NCBI GenBank assembly: GCA_002692725.1
Contig: NZLU01000039.1
Span: forward strand, 124,001-188,000
Direction of reading: 5' to 3'
Source: Ponticaulis sp.
GTDB taxonomy: Bacteria; Pseudomonadota; Alphaproteobacteria; Caulobacterales; Hyphomonadaceae
DNA: 64,000 nucleotides
The notes beneath the pieces were generated by a model. That model saw only the letters and a list, made by a program, of their open reading frames with translations. It was not told where the DNA came from and did no database searches. Numbering within the stretch: the first letter of the stretch is position 1; the number at the start of each line of letters is the position of its first letter. Position numbers and translations under genes: made by a program. Of this stretch, positions 36,161 to 46,444 are shown one piece after another.

Positions 36161-37144
36161 ATGCAATTTCGACGATCGATACTGGTTCTGGCGGTGGCAG
36201 GCGTGCTTGCGGCTTGCTCAGATGGCGACGCCCCGATGGCTGAGGTGCCTGAGCAGAGTAAAAGTGAGTCGGCGAGCGATGAGGGGGCAAGTGTGACGGA
36301 AGCTGAACCAGTCTTAATGACGTGGACTGACCTTCTCTCGCGCGAGCGACCCGAGCCCACCCGGAGCATGTTCTGGGGGCCAGAAGAGCATCAGGTCGTT
36401 GATGTCTGGATGCCCGAGGGTGACGGGCCGCACCCGGTTGTCCTCATGGTGCATGGCGGGTGCTGGCAAAAGGCGATCGCCGATCGCACTTTGATGAACT
36501 ACGCCGCCGAGGATTTGCGCCAGCGTGGAATTGCCGTCTGGAATATTGAGTATCGCGGTGTCGATGAAGAAGGCGGCGGTTATCCCGGCACGTTCATAGA
36601 TGTAACACAGGCCGCTCAACCCCTGTTTCAGGTTGGCGAGCAGATGGGATTTGATACCAGTCGCGTGGTTGGTTTCGGGCATTCGGCTGGTGGGCATCTG
36701 ATCACATGGCTCGACGCGCGTAGCAATCTCAGTCCAGACAGTGCCGCCTATTCCAATGGACAGGTTTATCAGATGAAGGCGGTGATCAATTCGGGCGGGC
36801 TGGCGGACCTTGAAGCGTCCAGCCCGGTCACACTCGATACCTGTCTGGCTGCGATCGAAGACAAGCTGACGGGCACAGCGGACGATGACCGTCCTGATGT
36901 CTACGCTGATACGTCTTCCGCCCGCCTACAGCCCGGAGGAAGCCGGCAGATCAGCGTGAATGGCACGCATGATCGCATCGCCCCGCCTGAGCTTGGCAAG
37001 GGATTCACAACGCGCGTCGAAGACAAAGGTGGCAAGGCGCAATATGTGGAGATACCTGATAGCGGGCATGTCGAACTCATCTCGCCGGGCACTGACGCCT
37101 GGGAAATGCAAGTCGCGCTGATCAAAGCGGCATTAGAGGATTAA
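36161..37144 (+). CDS. Alpha/beta-hydrolase lipoprotein, arylformamidase-like
   Basis: The 327-residue protein starts with a lipoprotein signal, ILVLAVAGVLAACS, and a disordered acidic linker. The hydrolase domain has the oxyanion motif VLMVHGGCW, as in the BD-FAE and kynurenine formamidase group, the nucleophile in VVGFGHSAGGHLITWL, an Asp in NGTHDRIAPPE, and the catalytic His near IPDSGHVELI. Placement divergent from kynU suggests formylkynurenine as a substrate, but a lipoprotein would act in the periplasm, so an esterase role on other substrates is equally possible. The start at 36161 begins the signal; an upstream codon at 36134 would add nine residues. Confidence 0.78.
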   Translation: MQFRRSILVLAVAGVLAACSDGDAPMAEVPEQSKSESASDEGASVTEAEPVLMTWTDLLSRERPEPTRSMFWGPEEHQVVDVWMPEGDGPHPVVLMVHGGCWQKAIADRTLMNYAAEDLRQRGIAVWNIEYRGVDEEGGGYPGTFIDVTQAAQPLFQVGEQMGFDTSRVVGFGHSAGGHLITWLDARSNLSPDSAAYSNGQVYQMKAVINSGGLADLEASSPVTLDTCLAAIEDKLTGTADDDRPDVYADTSSARLQPGGSRQISVNGTHDRIAPPELGKGFTTRVEDKGGKAQYVEIPDSGHVELISPGTDAWEMQVALIKAALED

Positions 37145-37273
37145 ACCTGTAACCTGCGAGGCGTGCTCGCGCCATCATCACGGCGGCGTGCATTGCCTTT
37201 CCGATCAAGTGCTGACTAATCTTCTTTCATACAGATCCGCGCCCAATGAGGCGGAGGACTTAGGGAGAGAAAA

Positions 37274-38707
37274 TTGGCCAGTGTTGATACCAATGCAGCG
37301 GCGGGTGAGGGTTGGAAAACCGGATTTGGGACACGTCTCAGCCGGACTTATGTCCTCAATGCCTTGCTCCTCATCTACATTCTGAACTTTATCGACCGCT
37401 CGCTTCTCGGCGTTGTGTCGCCCGTCATGAAACCAGAGCTCGGGATTTCCGATACCGCTTTTGGTTTGCTGACCGGGTTCGGCTTCGCTCTGTTTTACAC
37501 GATTGTCGGCATTCCGCTGGCGCAGATATCCGAGCGACGAAACCGGGTCGCGATCATCGCCATCTGCCTGGCGGTCTGGTCGATCATGACTGCGCTCTGC
37601 GGGCTTGCCATGGAAATCACCATTGGCGGCATCGTGATCGGTGGTTTCTGGATGTTGCTGGTGTTTCGGGTTGGCGTCGGGGTTGGTGAGGCCGGCTGTA
37701 CGCCGCCCGCAAACTCCCTGATCGCCGACTATTTTCCGGCCAATAAGCGCGCGGCGGCACTCGGGTATTACGCCATGGGCGTCACGCTGGGTACCATGCT
37801 GGCAAACCTTTTCGGTGGTCCGATTACCGATGCGTTCGGCTGGCGCTGGGCCTTTGTGATTCTTGGTCTGCCAGGGGTCGTGATCGGTATTGTGTTCTTT
37901 CTGACGGTGAAAGAGCCGCCGCGCGGGTTTTCTGATCCGCCCGGTACCGTGAAAAAAGAGCGCGTGCCGTTTACGCGCGGATTGTCTGTTCTGGCAGCCA
38001 AAAAATCCTTCTGGCTGATGACAGCAGCCTGCACGCTCGCCGCGTTTTGCGGTTATGGCATTTCGACCTTCCAATCGCTCTATATCGTTCGAACCTTTGG
38101 TCTGACGGCTGGCGAAACGGCAGTCTGGTTCAATGCGCCAGTGGCGCTCGCTGCGGCGGCCGGAACAGCTCTGACCGGCTGGCTGGTCAGCCGTTTCTCT
38201 GCGAAATATCCGACAGCCATCGCCTGGCTTCCCGGGCTTGGCCTCATCATCTGTGTGCCGTTCTATCTCGTCGCCTTCATGACCTCGAACATTTACATTT
38301 GCTTTGTTGGTCTCGCGCTCGGAGCCTTCATCAAATTCGGCTATCTCGCCGCGCAATACACCATTGCCCAGGGCGTGGTGAGCTCGAGCTTCCGGGCTGT
38401 GTCGACAGCGATCCTTCTCTTTGTGGTCAACCTTTTGGGCTATGGGCTCGGGCCGCTTTTCATTGGGGCGGCAAGCGATGTGTTCTTCAACATGCAGCTT
38501 GGCGCAGCGGGCTTTTCGGATGTTGCACGTGAGGCCTGCACATCGCTTGCGGCGGGTGACACCTCCGCACTGGCAGTGGCGTGTGCCGAGGCTAATCCGG
38601 CCAGCTTGCAGAACTCAATGCTTCTGACCAGCACATTCTACGTGATCTGTGGGGTATTGCTCATTCTCACCGTTGGCCCATTGCGCAAGGAAATGCTGAA
38701 GGAATAG
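37274..38707 (+). CDS. Spinster-type MFS transporter
   Basis: The 477-residue protein has about twelve membrane helices and the major facilitator motif, LAQISERRNRVAIIAICLAVWSIMTALCGLA, between helices 2 and 3. NFIDRSLLGVVSPVMKPELG near the start is typical of spinster-like members. Substrates in this group range from sphingolipids to aromatic acids and cannot be read here. The TTG start at 37274 has GGGAG just upstream. It is 70 bp upstream of the molybdoenzyme gene, on the same strand. Confidence 0.88.
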   Translation: MASVDTNAAAGEGWKTGFGTRLSRTYVLNALLLIYILNFIDRSLLGVVSPVMKPELGISDTAFGLLTGFGFALFYTIVGIPLAQISERRNRVAIIAICLAVWSIMTALCGLAMEITIGGIVIGGFWMLLVFRVGVGVGEAGCTPPANSLIADYFPANKRAAALGYYAMGVTLGTMLANLFGGPITDAFGWRWAFVILGLPGVVIGIVFFLTVKEPPRGFSDPPGTVKKERVPFTRGLSVLAAKKSFWLMTAACTLAAFCGYGISTFQSLYIVRTFGLTAGETAVWFNAPVALAAAAGTALTGWLVSRFSAKYPTAIAWLPGLGLIICVPFYLVAFMTSNIYICFVGLALGAFIKFGYLAAQYTIAQGVVSSSFRAVSTAILLFVVNLLGYGLGPLFIGAASDVFFNMQLGAAGFSDVAREACTSLAAGDTSALAVACAEANPASLQNSMLLTSTFYVICGVLLILTVGPLRKEMLKE

Positions 38708-38777
38708 TCTGCACCGGACATTCAATAAAAGCAGAGCCGATGACCTGGCTCTGCTGCGGCAGACTTAAGGAGCGTTC

Positions 38778-40952
38778 ATGCCGGTTGCTCAGGCCGGAGG
38801 CGGCGCAAAGAAGATTCTCTACACACTTGCGACGGTGAACCGCATTGGCGTCGCCAAGGCTGCCAAGGCGCTGACCGCGCATAATACCTGCAAAGCCTGC
38901 GCGCTCGGCATGGGTGGCCAGAAGGGCGGCATGACGAACGAGCTGGGCGAGTTCCCGGCCGTCTGTAACAAATCCGTTCAGGCGCAATCGACTGATATTC
39001 AGGACGAGATCCCGGTCGAGGTCTTCGATCACCCCACCAGCGATTTCCGCGATCTCACCCCGCGCGAAACTGAAAGGCTCGGACGGCTTGGTTTTCCGGT
39101 GCTCAAGCGCAAAGGCGAGGATCGATTTTCCCGCATAAGCTGGGATGACGCCATGGCCTTCGCGGCAGAGCGGTTTCAGGCGACAGACCCATCGCGCAGC
39201 TTTTTCTATTCGTCAGGCCGTTCATCCAATGAGGCTGGCTTTGTGCTGCAGCTTCTGGCGAGGCTTTATGGGACGAATAACGTCAATAATTGCTCTTATT
39301 ACTGCCATCAGGCCACCGGCGTGGCGCTCGGGAGCACGATTGGTACGGGCACCAGCACAGTTGAGCTGGCTGATCTCACTCGCGCGGATCTGATCTTTGT
39401 GATCGGGGCGAACCCGTCTTCCAATCACCCGCGCTTCATTCACCAGCTTCGTGCCTGTCGTGAACGCGGCGGAGAGGTGATCGTCATCAATCCCGCCAAA
39501 GAGCCCGGCCTTCAGAAATTTGCCCTGCCGAAAAGTCCGAAATCACTGCTCTCCGGCGGATCAGACATTGCAAGTCTGTATGTCCAGCCGAAGATCGGTG
39601 AGGATATGGCGCTGTTCAAAGGCATCGCGAAAGCCGTCCTGGAGCAGAAGGGTGAGGCACAGGACTTCCTGACCCATCAAACTGAGGGTGCCGAGCATTA
39701 TATCGCCGCGATCAAGGCTCTGAGCTGGGACGAAATCACACGCCGGTGCGGTGTCGCTCAGCCCGAAATCGAAAAACTTGCCGGACTTTATCTCGCATCT
39801 GAGAACGCTGTCTTCGCCTGGGGAATGGGGATGACCCATCACCTCCATGGCGTACAAAACATCGAAGAGATTGCCGCGCTTGCCTTGCTCCGAGGGATGA
39901 TCGGCCGTCCCGGTGCGGGGCTTTTGCCGCTGCGCGGGCATTCAAATGTTCAGGGCATTGGCACGATTGGCGTCAAACCAGTGCTGGCCGAGGATGTCGT
40001 TCAGCGCATTGAGGCGCGGTTCGGTGTCAGCCTGCCAGAGGAAACCGGCATGGATACCATGGCCTGTATGCAGGCCGCTCATGCCGGTGAAATGGAGGCC
40101 GCGCTGATCATGGGCGGAAACCTCTACGCGGCCAATCCGAACTCTGAGTTTGCGCGAGAAGCGCTCGACCGGATCGGCTTCAAGCTTTTCCTGACCACAA
40201 CGCTCAATCAGGGGCATTTTCAGGGCTGTGAAGCCGGTGATGTTCTCATCCTGCCAGTGACTGCGCGCGATGAGGAATGGGAGCCGACCACACAGGAAAG
40301 CATGTTCAACTATGTCCGCCTGTCAGATGGCGGGATTAAGCGCTTTGACGGGGTGCGCCCGGAAAGCCGGATCCTGTCCGATCTGGGGCAGCGAATTTTA
40401 CCAGACCTGCCCTTCGACTTTGAGGCATTTGGCCGGCATGCCAGCGTGCGCAAGGCCATTGCCGAAGTCCTGCCGGAGCTTGATGAGCTGAAAGAGATTG
40501 AGGTCGCAAAACGCGAGTTTCACATCAAAGGCCGCCTGCTTCATAAGCCGGACTTCAAAACCACCTCAGGCAAGGCGCGGTTTCAGGTCAATTCTTTGCC
40601 GCCTGTTAGCTCAGACCGGCCCTTCACGCTGGCGACTCTGCGGTCAGAAGGGCAATTCAACTCCATCATTTACGAAGAAAAAGACAGCTATCGCGGTACG
40701 CCGCATCGCTGGGTGGTGATGATGAATGCCGAAGATATTGAGCGGCTTGGAAAACAGGAAGGCGAGACGGTTGATCTTGTGTCAGAAGCTGGCCGCATGG
40801 AGGCGGTCGAAATCTACGCCTTTGATGTGCCCGAGGGTAATCTGCTGGCCTATTACCCCGAGGCAAATGTCCTTACAGCCACGGAGGTCGACCCTCGAAG
40901 CAAAACCCCGGCCTTCAAAAGCGTGAAAGTGAGTGTCGACACGACGGCTTAA
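38778..40952 (+). CDS. FdhF/YdeP-family molybdopterin oxidoreductase
   Basis: The 724-residue protein belongs to the YdeP branch of the molybdopterin oxidoreductases. The N-terminal cysteine motif NTCKACALGMGGQKGGMTNE plus one later Cys (FPAVCNK) fits the family's three-cysteine iron-sulphur site. The Mo-ligand region is NNVNNCSYYCHQATGVALG with Cys in YYCH, and cofactor-binding motifs are LIFVIGANPSSNHPRF and LRGHSNVQGIG. The reaction is unknown; E. coli YdeP is linked with acid resistance. AAGGAG precedes the ATG by five bases. No other Mo-enzyme subunit is adjacent. Its stop overlaps the convergent gene's stop by four bases. Confidence 0.9.
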   Translation: MPVAQAGGGAKKILYTLATVNRIGVAKAAKALTAHNTCKACALGMGGQKGGMTNELGEFPAVCNKSVQAQSTDIQDEIPVEVFDHPTSDFRDLTPRETERLGRLGFPVLKRKGEDRFSRISWDDAMAFAAERFQATDPSRSFFYSSGRSSNEAGFVLQLLARLYGTNNVNNCSYYCHQATGVALGSTIGTGTSTVELADLTRADLIFVIGANPSSNHPRFIHQLRACRERGGEVIVINPAKEPGLQKFALPKSPKSLLSGGSDIASLYVQPKIGEDMALFKGIAKAVLEQKGEAQDFLTHQTEGAEHYIAAIKALSWDEITRRCGVAQPEIEKLAGLYLASENAVFAWGMGMTHHLHGVQNIEEIAALALLRGMIGRPGAGLLPLRGHSNVQGIGTIGVKPVLAEDVVQRIEARFGVSLPEETGMDTMACMQAAHAGEMEAALIMGGNLYAANPNSEFAREALDRIGFKLFLTTTLNQGHFQGCEAGDVLILPVTARDEEWEPTTQESMFNYVRLSDGGIKRFDGVRPESRILSDLGQRILPDLPFDFEAFGRHASVRKAIAEVLPELDELKEIEVAKREFHIKGRLLHKPDFKTTSGKARFQVNSLPPVSSDRPFTLATLRSEGQFNSIIYEEKDSYRGTPHRWVVMMNAEDIERLGKQEGETVDLVSEAGRMEAVEIYAFDVPEGNLLAYYPEANVLTATEVDPRSKTPAFKSVKVSVDTTA

Positions 40953-42043
40953 AGCAGGGTCGTTTCGCGCTCATGGGTTTTTAGGAAGCTCTGCATCTCC
41001 TCATAGGAGACCGCCTCCATCTGTCGGAGAATGGCGTATTTCACTTCCGGCGAGCCGCTTTTGAATTCGGCCTCCAACGTTAAAAGACGCGCGTGATAGG
41101 CCTCATTGCGATCACGTTCTTCTATGGCGCGATCCACCTTAATGAAAACGCCAGCGGATAGCGCCATGGCGCCAATTATGATGGAAATCACAGACGACAT
41201 TGTGTGCCAGACCTGATCATTGAATGAGGTGATGAATGCGATGGTCGCGAAAATCAGCAGCATCCATGGCAAGGCCCGAAACGCGACTTCTACCAGATTC
41301 GCCTTCGCGCCAGCGCCGCGGCGATCTTCTCTGAGATTCTCGTTCGAGTACCGTAATTGAATGCCAATGCGCAATTCGTGGAAGGCGTGAAGCATATCGC
41401 TCGCATCTTCTGATAAAAGCTCAGGTGAACCTTCCGAGTCCGGTTTTTCACACATCCAGAGCTTTTTCTGAGCGATATCGTTGATCGCTTCTTTATAGCG
41501 ATGATTGGAATTCCCCAGCGATGTCGAAAGTTCTTTCAGTGCGGTGTTTCGTTTTTTTTGAAACGCGTTGAGGTCGTCACCGCCGTCCATGGCCGCAATG
41601 GCAGCATTCCAATTCTGAATGATGTACTGGAAATGAAACTGGCGAAGTCGCTCGCAGTGATAGCGCAGTTTCAGCCATTCAGACCGTGTATTCCCGCCCC
41701 AGAAAGACTGCCAGCCGATCCAGATCAGGCTGACGATGGTGCACAAAAGGGCGATGCGAGATATCCAGGGAGTGAGCCATTCCAGAGGAATAAACGCGGA
41801 AATTGCCAGAAGCGTGGAGCCGAAAATACTGAAGGCGACCGCTGTGCGGGCACGGCCGTGTGTTTTGTCCTTCAGCGCCATGGCTTTTACGTCGTGTTCG
41901 CGAAACTCTTTCTGCAGTTTTTCAAAGTGAAGCACTCTGAAAAGGCGAGGCGCTTCATGTTTGAACGCATTCGCTTCCGCATCATCAAGCAGGAGGTCGC
42001 TATTCGGCCAGTTATCGAGCGCTTTCTTGAGAAATCCGATCAT
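40949..42043 (-). CDS. SLATT-like protein with two pairs of membrane helices
   Basis: I recognise no exact family. The 364-residue protein has two membrane-helix hairpins (about residues 68-112 and 257-302), each followed by a long helical stretch with aromatic and Arg residues (WLKLRYHCERLRQFHFQY and FIKVDRAIEERDRNEAYHARLL). That pattern is the one seen in SLATT/DUF4231-type effectors, which are linked with membrane pore formation in bacterial defence. No SMODS, SLOG or reverse transcriptase gene is adjacent, so a defence role is speculative. The start is ATG at 42043 with GGAGG upstream; GTG at 42061 would add six residues. Confidence 0.7.
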   Translation of the reverse strand: MIGFLKKALDNWPNSDLLLDDAEANAFKHEAPRLFRVLHFEKLQKEFREHDVKAMALKDKTHGRARTAVAFSIFGSTLLAISAFIPLEWLTPWISRIALLCTIVSLIWIGWQSFWGGNTRSEWLKLRYHCERLRQFHFQYIIQNWNAAIAAMDGGDDLNAFQKKRNTALKELSTSLGNSNHRYKEAINDIAQKKLWMCEKPDSEGSPELLSEDASDMLHAFHELRIGIQLRYSNENLREDRRGAGAKANLVEVAFRALPWMLLIFATIAFITSFNDQVWHTMSSVISIIIGAMALSAGVFIKVDRAIEERDRNEAYHARLLTLEAEFKSGSPEVKYAILRQMEAVSYEEMQSFLKTHERETTLL

Positions 42044-42127
42044 TGATGCCACCTCCGTCACTCACCTCATTCTTCTCTATGCGTTTGCAATTGCAAGAGG
42101 AAGTTCTGCCGGTGTGGGGTTTGAGGG

Positions 42128-42889
42128 CTAACGCTTGCCAATCACCAGACATTGGCTGGCACGACCGAAAAACCCTTTTTCATCGGCGAGTTCGCCGTAG
42201 GAGAGGCCGGAGCCGTTCTTGTCGATCCAGGCATTTGCCGTGAGCATGATCCATTCGCCAACCGGGCGGCGGGCAAACTGAAGCGTCAGATCGGCATTGA
42301 TATATGTCCACTCATTAAAATCGAGGCGTGAGCCGAAGCCATTGCAGTAATCGCCCGTTGCGGCGGCACGCATGAGTGGCGTGGTCGGCGCAGCCGCGAA
42401 ATAGGGGCGGGCGTGATGGAACCAGACCGCTGTTCGCATATGGTCCGGCTTACTGATCGCTTCGTGGAGAGTGAGGTGCTCATTAAACCCCTCATTATAG
42501 CGTGATGGCATAGGGGCAGGTTTTCTGGCATGTGGGTTCTCTGCCGGAAGAACGCGCTCAGGCATGTCAAACTCGGCTTCCCGAATGCGAAGGCCCGAGC
42601 CGCGCGCACATTCCTTTCCATTCGCGATCAGGGTCACATCCAGCGCCTGAATATTCCGGCCCTCGCGCATAACATCTGTACGGATGTCCAGTTCACCAAG
42701 CGGGACAGGGCGTTTGAGGTCAATCGTCAGGCGCGACACCTGCATCGGAACTTTCGACGGATAGGTGTCAACGATATGCGCGATCAGGCCCGCTACCGAG
42801 CCACCATGCTGCATGGTCGGATCCCATGGGCCAGCCGTCGCATCATTGGCGATGACCTTGTCACCTTTCAGTTCGAAATAGGGATCCAT
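42128..42889 (-). CDS. Thioesterase-family protein (double hotdog, TesB-like)
   Basis: The 253-residue protein has two hotdog-type halves: ATAGPWDPTMQHGGSVAGLIAHIVDTY with the RLTIDLKRPVPLGELDIRTDV strand, and later WTYINADLTLQFARRPVGEWIMLTANAWIDKNGSGLSYGEL. This is the acyl-CoA thioesterase-like layout in which an Asn/Asp-Gln pair does catalysis. Substrate length is unknown. The ATG at 42889 follows CGGAG by nine bases; an ATG at 42973 would add 28 residues without family match. It is transcribed alone, downstream of the cold-shock gene terminator. Confidence 0.82.
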   Translation of the reverse strand: MDPYFELKGDKVIANDATAGPWDPTMQHGGSVAGLIAHIVDTYPSKVPMQVSRLTIDLKRPVPLGELDIRTDVMREGRNIQALDVTLIANGKECARGSGLRIREAEFDMPERVLPAENPHARKPAPMPSRYNEGFNEHLTLHEAISKPDHMRTAVWFHHARPYFAAAPTTPLMRAAATGDYCNGFGSRLDFNEWTYINADLTLQFARRPVGEWIMLTANAWIDKNGSGLSYGELADEKGFFGRASQCLVIGKR

Positions 42890-42983
42890 GCAGAGACGCT
42901 CCGTTGGGTTGGAATACTGTCTGCAGATCAAAGGTGTCGTAAGGGGAGTCAAGTCAGTCGGCGGTTGACGCACCGAATAGAAA

Positions 42984-43007
42984 AAAGGGGCTCAATCGAG
43001 CCCCTTT
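42984..43007 (-). terminator. Intrinsic terminator after the cold-shock gene
   Basis: AAAGGGGCTC (42984-42993) pairs with GAGCCCCTTT (42998-43007) around AATC, a perfect 10-bp stem. Read on the minus strand it ends in a T-run (TTTTTT), so it terminates the cold-shock gene that stops at 43015. Confidence 0.92.
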
Positions 43008-43014
43008 CGGAAAA

Positions 43015-43230
43015 TCAGTCTTCAGCAGCGCGAAGGTTTGACGCAGCAGATTTGCCTGAGCGTTTGTCTTTTTCGAGATCGTAAGAGATCCGGTCGCCTT
43101 CGTTGATCATGCCGAGTTCAGAAGTTTCGACTTTGCTGATGTGAACGAAAACGTCGTTAGAGCCGTCTTCCGGCTGAATGAATCCATAGCCTTTGGTGGT
43201 GTTAAACCACTTCACAGTTCCGGTTGCCAT
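43015..43230 (-). CDS. Cold-shock protein (CspA family)
   Basis: The 71-residue protein is a single cold-shock domain with both RNA-binding motifs intact: RNP1 KGYGFIQP and RNP2 DVFVHISKV. It binds single-stranded RNA and DNA as an RNA chaperone. The usual opening ATGTVKWFNTTKGYGFI is present. The start is at 43230; an ATG at 43272 would add 14 residues that do not match the family. The gap of 249 bp up to the next gene gives room for a long 5' leader, as is usual for cold-regulated mRNAs. Confidence 0.93.
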   Translation of the reverse strand: MATGTVKWFNTTKGYGFIQPEDGSNDVFVHISKVETSELGMINEGDRISYDLEKDKRSGKSAASNLRAAED

Positions 43231-43479
43231 GTTTGGGGGTGCCTTTAAAAGTTCAGGGCAGGCGCAATTCACCTGCGGGTAGATTGAGTATCACCGAAAT
43301 TGAGAGGAGGTCTTCAGCCTTGCGCAGGGTGGAGTTTGCGCGTCGCCAAATAGTGTCAGCTGAAAATCGATTGGGTCCGTGTATCGTTTTTAGGGGCTTT
43401 TGGCAAGCTGAGTATCTGCACCGTACCAAAGCTCTGTCTGGCGTGAGATCACCAGCAGAGTGGAACGGTGTCGTGGGCA

Positions 43480-43695
43480 TCAGTCTGCGATCGGCCGGAG
43501 ATTGGTGGCCAGAACTTCGCCGGGCTGACTGGTGTGATCCAGTTCGTAGAACAGGCTCTCACCTTCCAGAAGTGCGAACAGTCCGGACCTCTCTGCCGCT
43601 CTGATCTGAACAAGCACGTCGGCAGAACCGTCGTCTGGCTGAATTAATCCGAATCCTTCGTTGAGATCGAATGTCTTTACTTTACCGGTAGCCAT
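43480..43695 (-). CDS. Divergent cold-shock-domain protein
   Basis: The 71-residue protein has a cold-shock fold (ATGKVKTFDLNEGFGLIQPDDGSADVLVQI) but altered RNA-binding motifs: RNP1 is EGFGLI instead of KGYGFI and RNP2 is VLVQI instead of VFVHI. Two aromatic residues and the His that stack on bases are lost. It may bind RNA weakly or another ligand. GGAGGTGACC lies just before the ATG at 43695; an ATG at 43740 adds 15 residues. It lies upstream of the normal cold-shock gene on the same strand, 249 bp apart, so a duplication is likely. Confidence 0.85.
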   Translation of the reverse strand: MATGKVKTFDLNEGFGLIQPDDGSADVLVQIRAAERSGLFALLEGESLFYELDHTSQPGEVLATNLRPIAD

Positions 43696-43901
43696 CTTGG
43701 TCACCTCCTTCGTGCAACTCTGTAACGCCTGCAGCCCCACACATGTTTGAAAATTGGAATATTCAGACGCGAGTTGGCTCTCAGGTCGTTAGAGCGACAT
43801 TCGCATTAAAACACAGATTTGAAACACTAGCGATAACCTACCGCAAGATGTGAAACATAAATCAACCTTGCGACTTGGTTCCAATTGGTCCGGAGACGGA
43901 A

Positions 43902-43930
43902 ACGCCGGCCCCTGAAATGGGGGCCGGCGT
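43902..43930. terminator. Strong hairpin after katG
   Basis: An 11-bp perfect stem ACGCCGGCCCC (43902-43912) / GGGGCCGGCGT (43920-43930) with a 7-base loop lies 27 bp after the katG stop on the minus strand. There is no T-run, so it may protect the mRNA 3' end or act with Rho. Confidence 0.7.
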
Positions 43931-43956
43931 CATAACGTCCGGTGTCGAAAGGGAAA

Positions 43957-46444
<2,488 letters not shown>

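Noticed and set aside
37205-38356. Long minus-strand frame of 383 codons across the MFS gene
   Set aside because: It is antisense to a transporter with clear membrane helices and family motifs. Its own translation is Arg/Gly/His-rich with no domain.
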